IMG/VR virus record: IMGVR_UViG_3300005577_000017
Coordinates: 1-39,265 of that record
Strand: one strand, 5' to 3'
Origin: a virus
Length of the DNA stretch: 39,265 nt
A program made the translations under genes and the position numbers. Positions 39,059 to 39,265 of this stretch are shown in pieces. The notes under the pieces are model-generated. The model saw nothing but the letters and a program-made list of their open reading frames with translations. It searched no databases and was not told the DNA's origin. Every line of letters begins with the position of its first letter. The first letter of the stretch is position 1.

Positions 39059-39265
39059 TTGAAAATAGAAAAATACGAATCGAAAACGAAAGCCAGACCG
39101 GAGCGCGCGTCCGCGCTCATGGACACGTCGTCGGTGACGGCCGTCGGCCGCGAAACAGCCGGCGCCGGCCAGGTGCTTGCGGACATCGGCGACACGATGA
39201 TCAAGGCCCAGGCGCTTCAAGAACACACCGAAGCCAACAACAAGGCCACGACCGCAACGCGGGAA
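39059..39265 (+). CDS. Internal virion protein B-like, N-terminal part (continues at position 1)
   Basis: The gene starts at TTG 39059 with GGGGA upstream and continues in frame through the end of the window into position 61 of the unit genome. The first 69 residues are encoded here (basic start KIEKYESKTKARPERASALM). See the entry at 1-1440 for the function. Confidence 0.75.
   Translation, partial: MKIEKYESKTKARPERASALMDTSSVTAVGRETAGAGQVLADIGDTMIKAQALQEHTEANNKATTATRE
39206..39265. repeat. Terminal redundancy, right copy
   Basis: These bases are identical to 1-60 of the window and mark circular closure of the assembly. Confidence 0.9.

Overview
This window is a complete, circularly assembled genome of a short-tailed (podovirus-type) temperate bacteriophage. 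The first and last 60 bases are identical, and one reading frame runs uninterrupted across the join, so the unit genome is about 39,205 bp. The host cannot be named. It is probably Gram-negative, because there are Sec signal peptides, a lipobox protein and a lytic transglycosylase. The attP region carries what looks like the 3' end of a bacterial tRNA-Glu gene. Base composition is moderately GC-rich, with a striking excess of GATC and GGATCC.

Layout, read on the circle. (1) 12.3-14.05 kb is the lysogeny module: a tyrosine integrase, a tiny SeqA-N-like ribbon-helix-helix protein behind a strong promoter, attP, and two tandem terminators. (2) 14.07-24.6 kb is a tightly coupled early operon of about 27 genes with mostly ATGA or GTGA overlaps. 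It holds a candidate ssDNA-annealing protein, two RecB/Cas4-like nucleases, a DUF1064-like nuclease, a lambda O/DnaT-type replication organiser with an internal palindrome, a Spo11/Topo VI-A-like Toprim protein, a cold-shock protein, a YopX-like protein, a glycosyltransferase and an excisionase-like HTH protein. No DNA polymerase, helicase or phage RNA polymerase is encoded, so replication and transcription must use the host machinery. (3) 24.6-25.46 kb is a lysis cassette (transglycosylase endolysin and holin-like protein). (4) 25.4-32.5 kb covers packaging and head: TerS, TerL, GNAT-like protein, portal, Bbp19-like protein, scaffold, major capsid protein and a cement-like protein. (5) 32.5-39.2 kb, continuing through the join to 6.2 kb, covers a fibre-like repeat protein, tail tubular proteins A and B, and three internal or ejection proteins, the last of 1585 residues. 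(6) 6.2-12.3 kb is an accessory late region: a lone minus-strand membrane gene with its own promoter, a coiled-coil protein, beta-rich fibre-like proteins with signal peptides, a LamG-like lectin and a run of small membrane proteins and a lipoprotein.

The gene order (Bbp19-like, scaffold, capsid, cement) resembles the Bordetella phage BPP-1 group, with T7-type tail and internal proteins. The most unusual features are a capsid-gene leader RNA with a perfect anti-Shine-Dalgarno element and mutually exclusive hairpins; several fibre-like proteins with export signals; a LamG lectin module present in three places, one a fragment; a Spo11-like protein in the replication operon; and a terminator/anti-terminator arrangement around attP that could gate early transcription.
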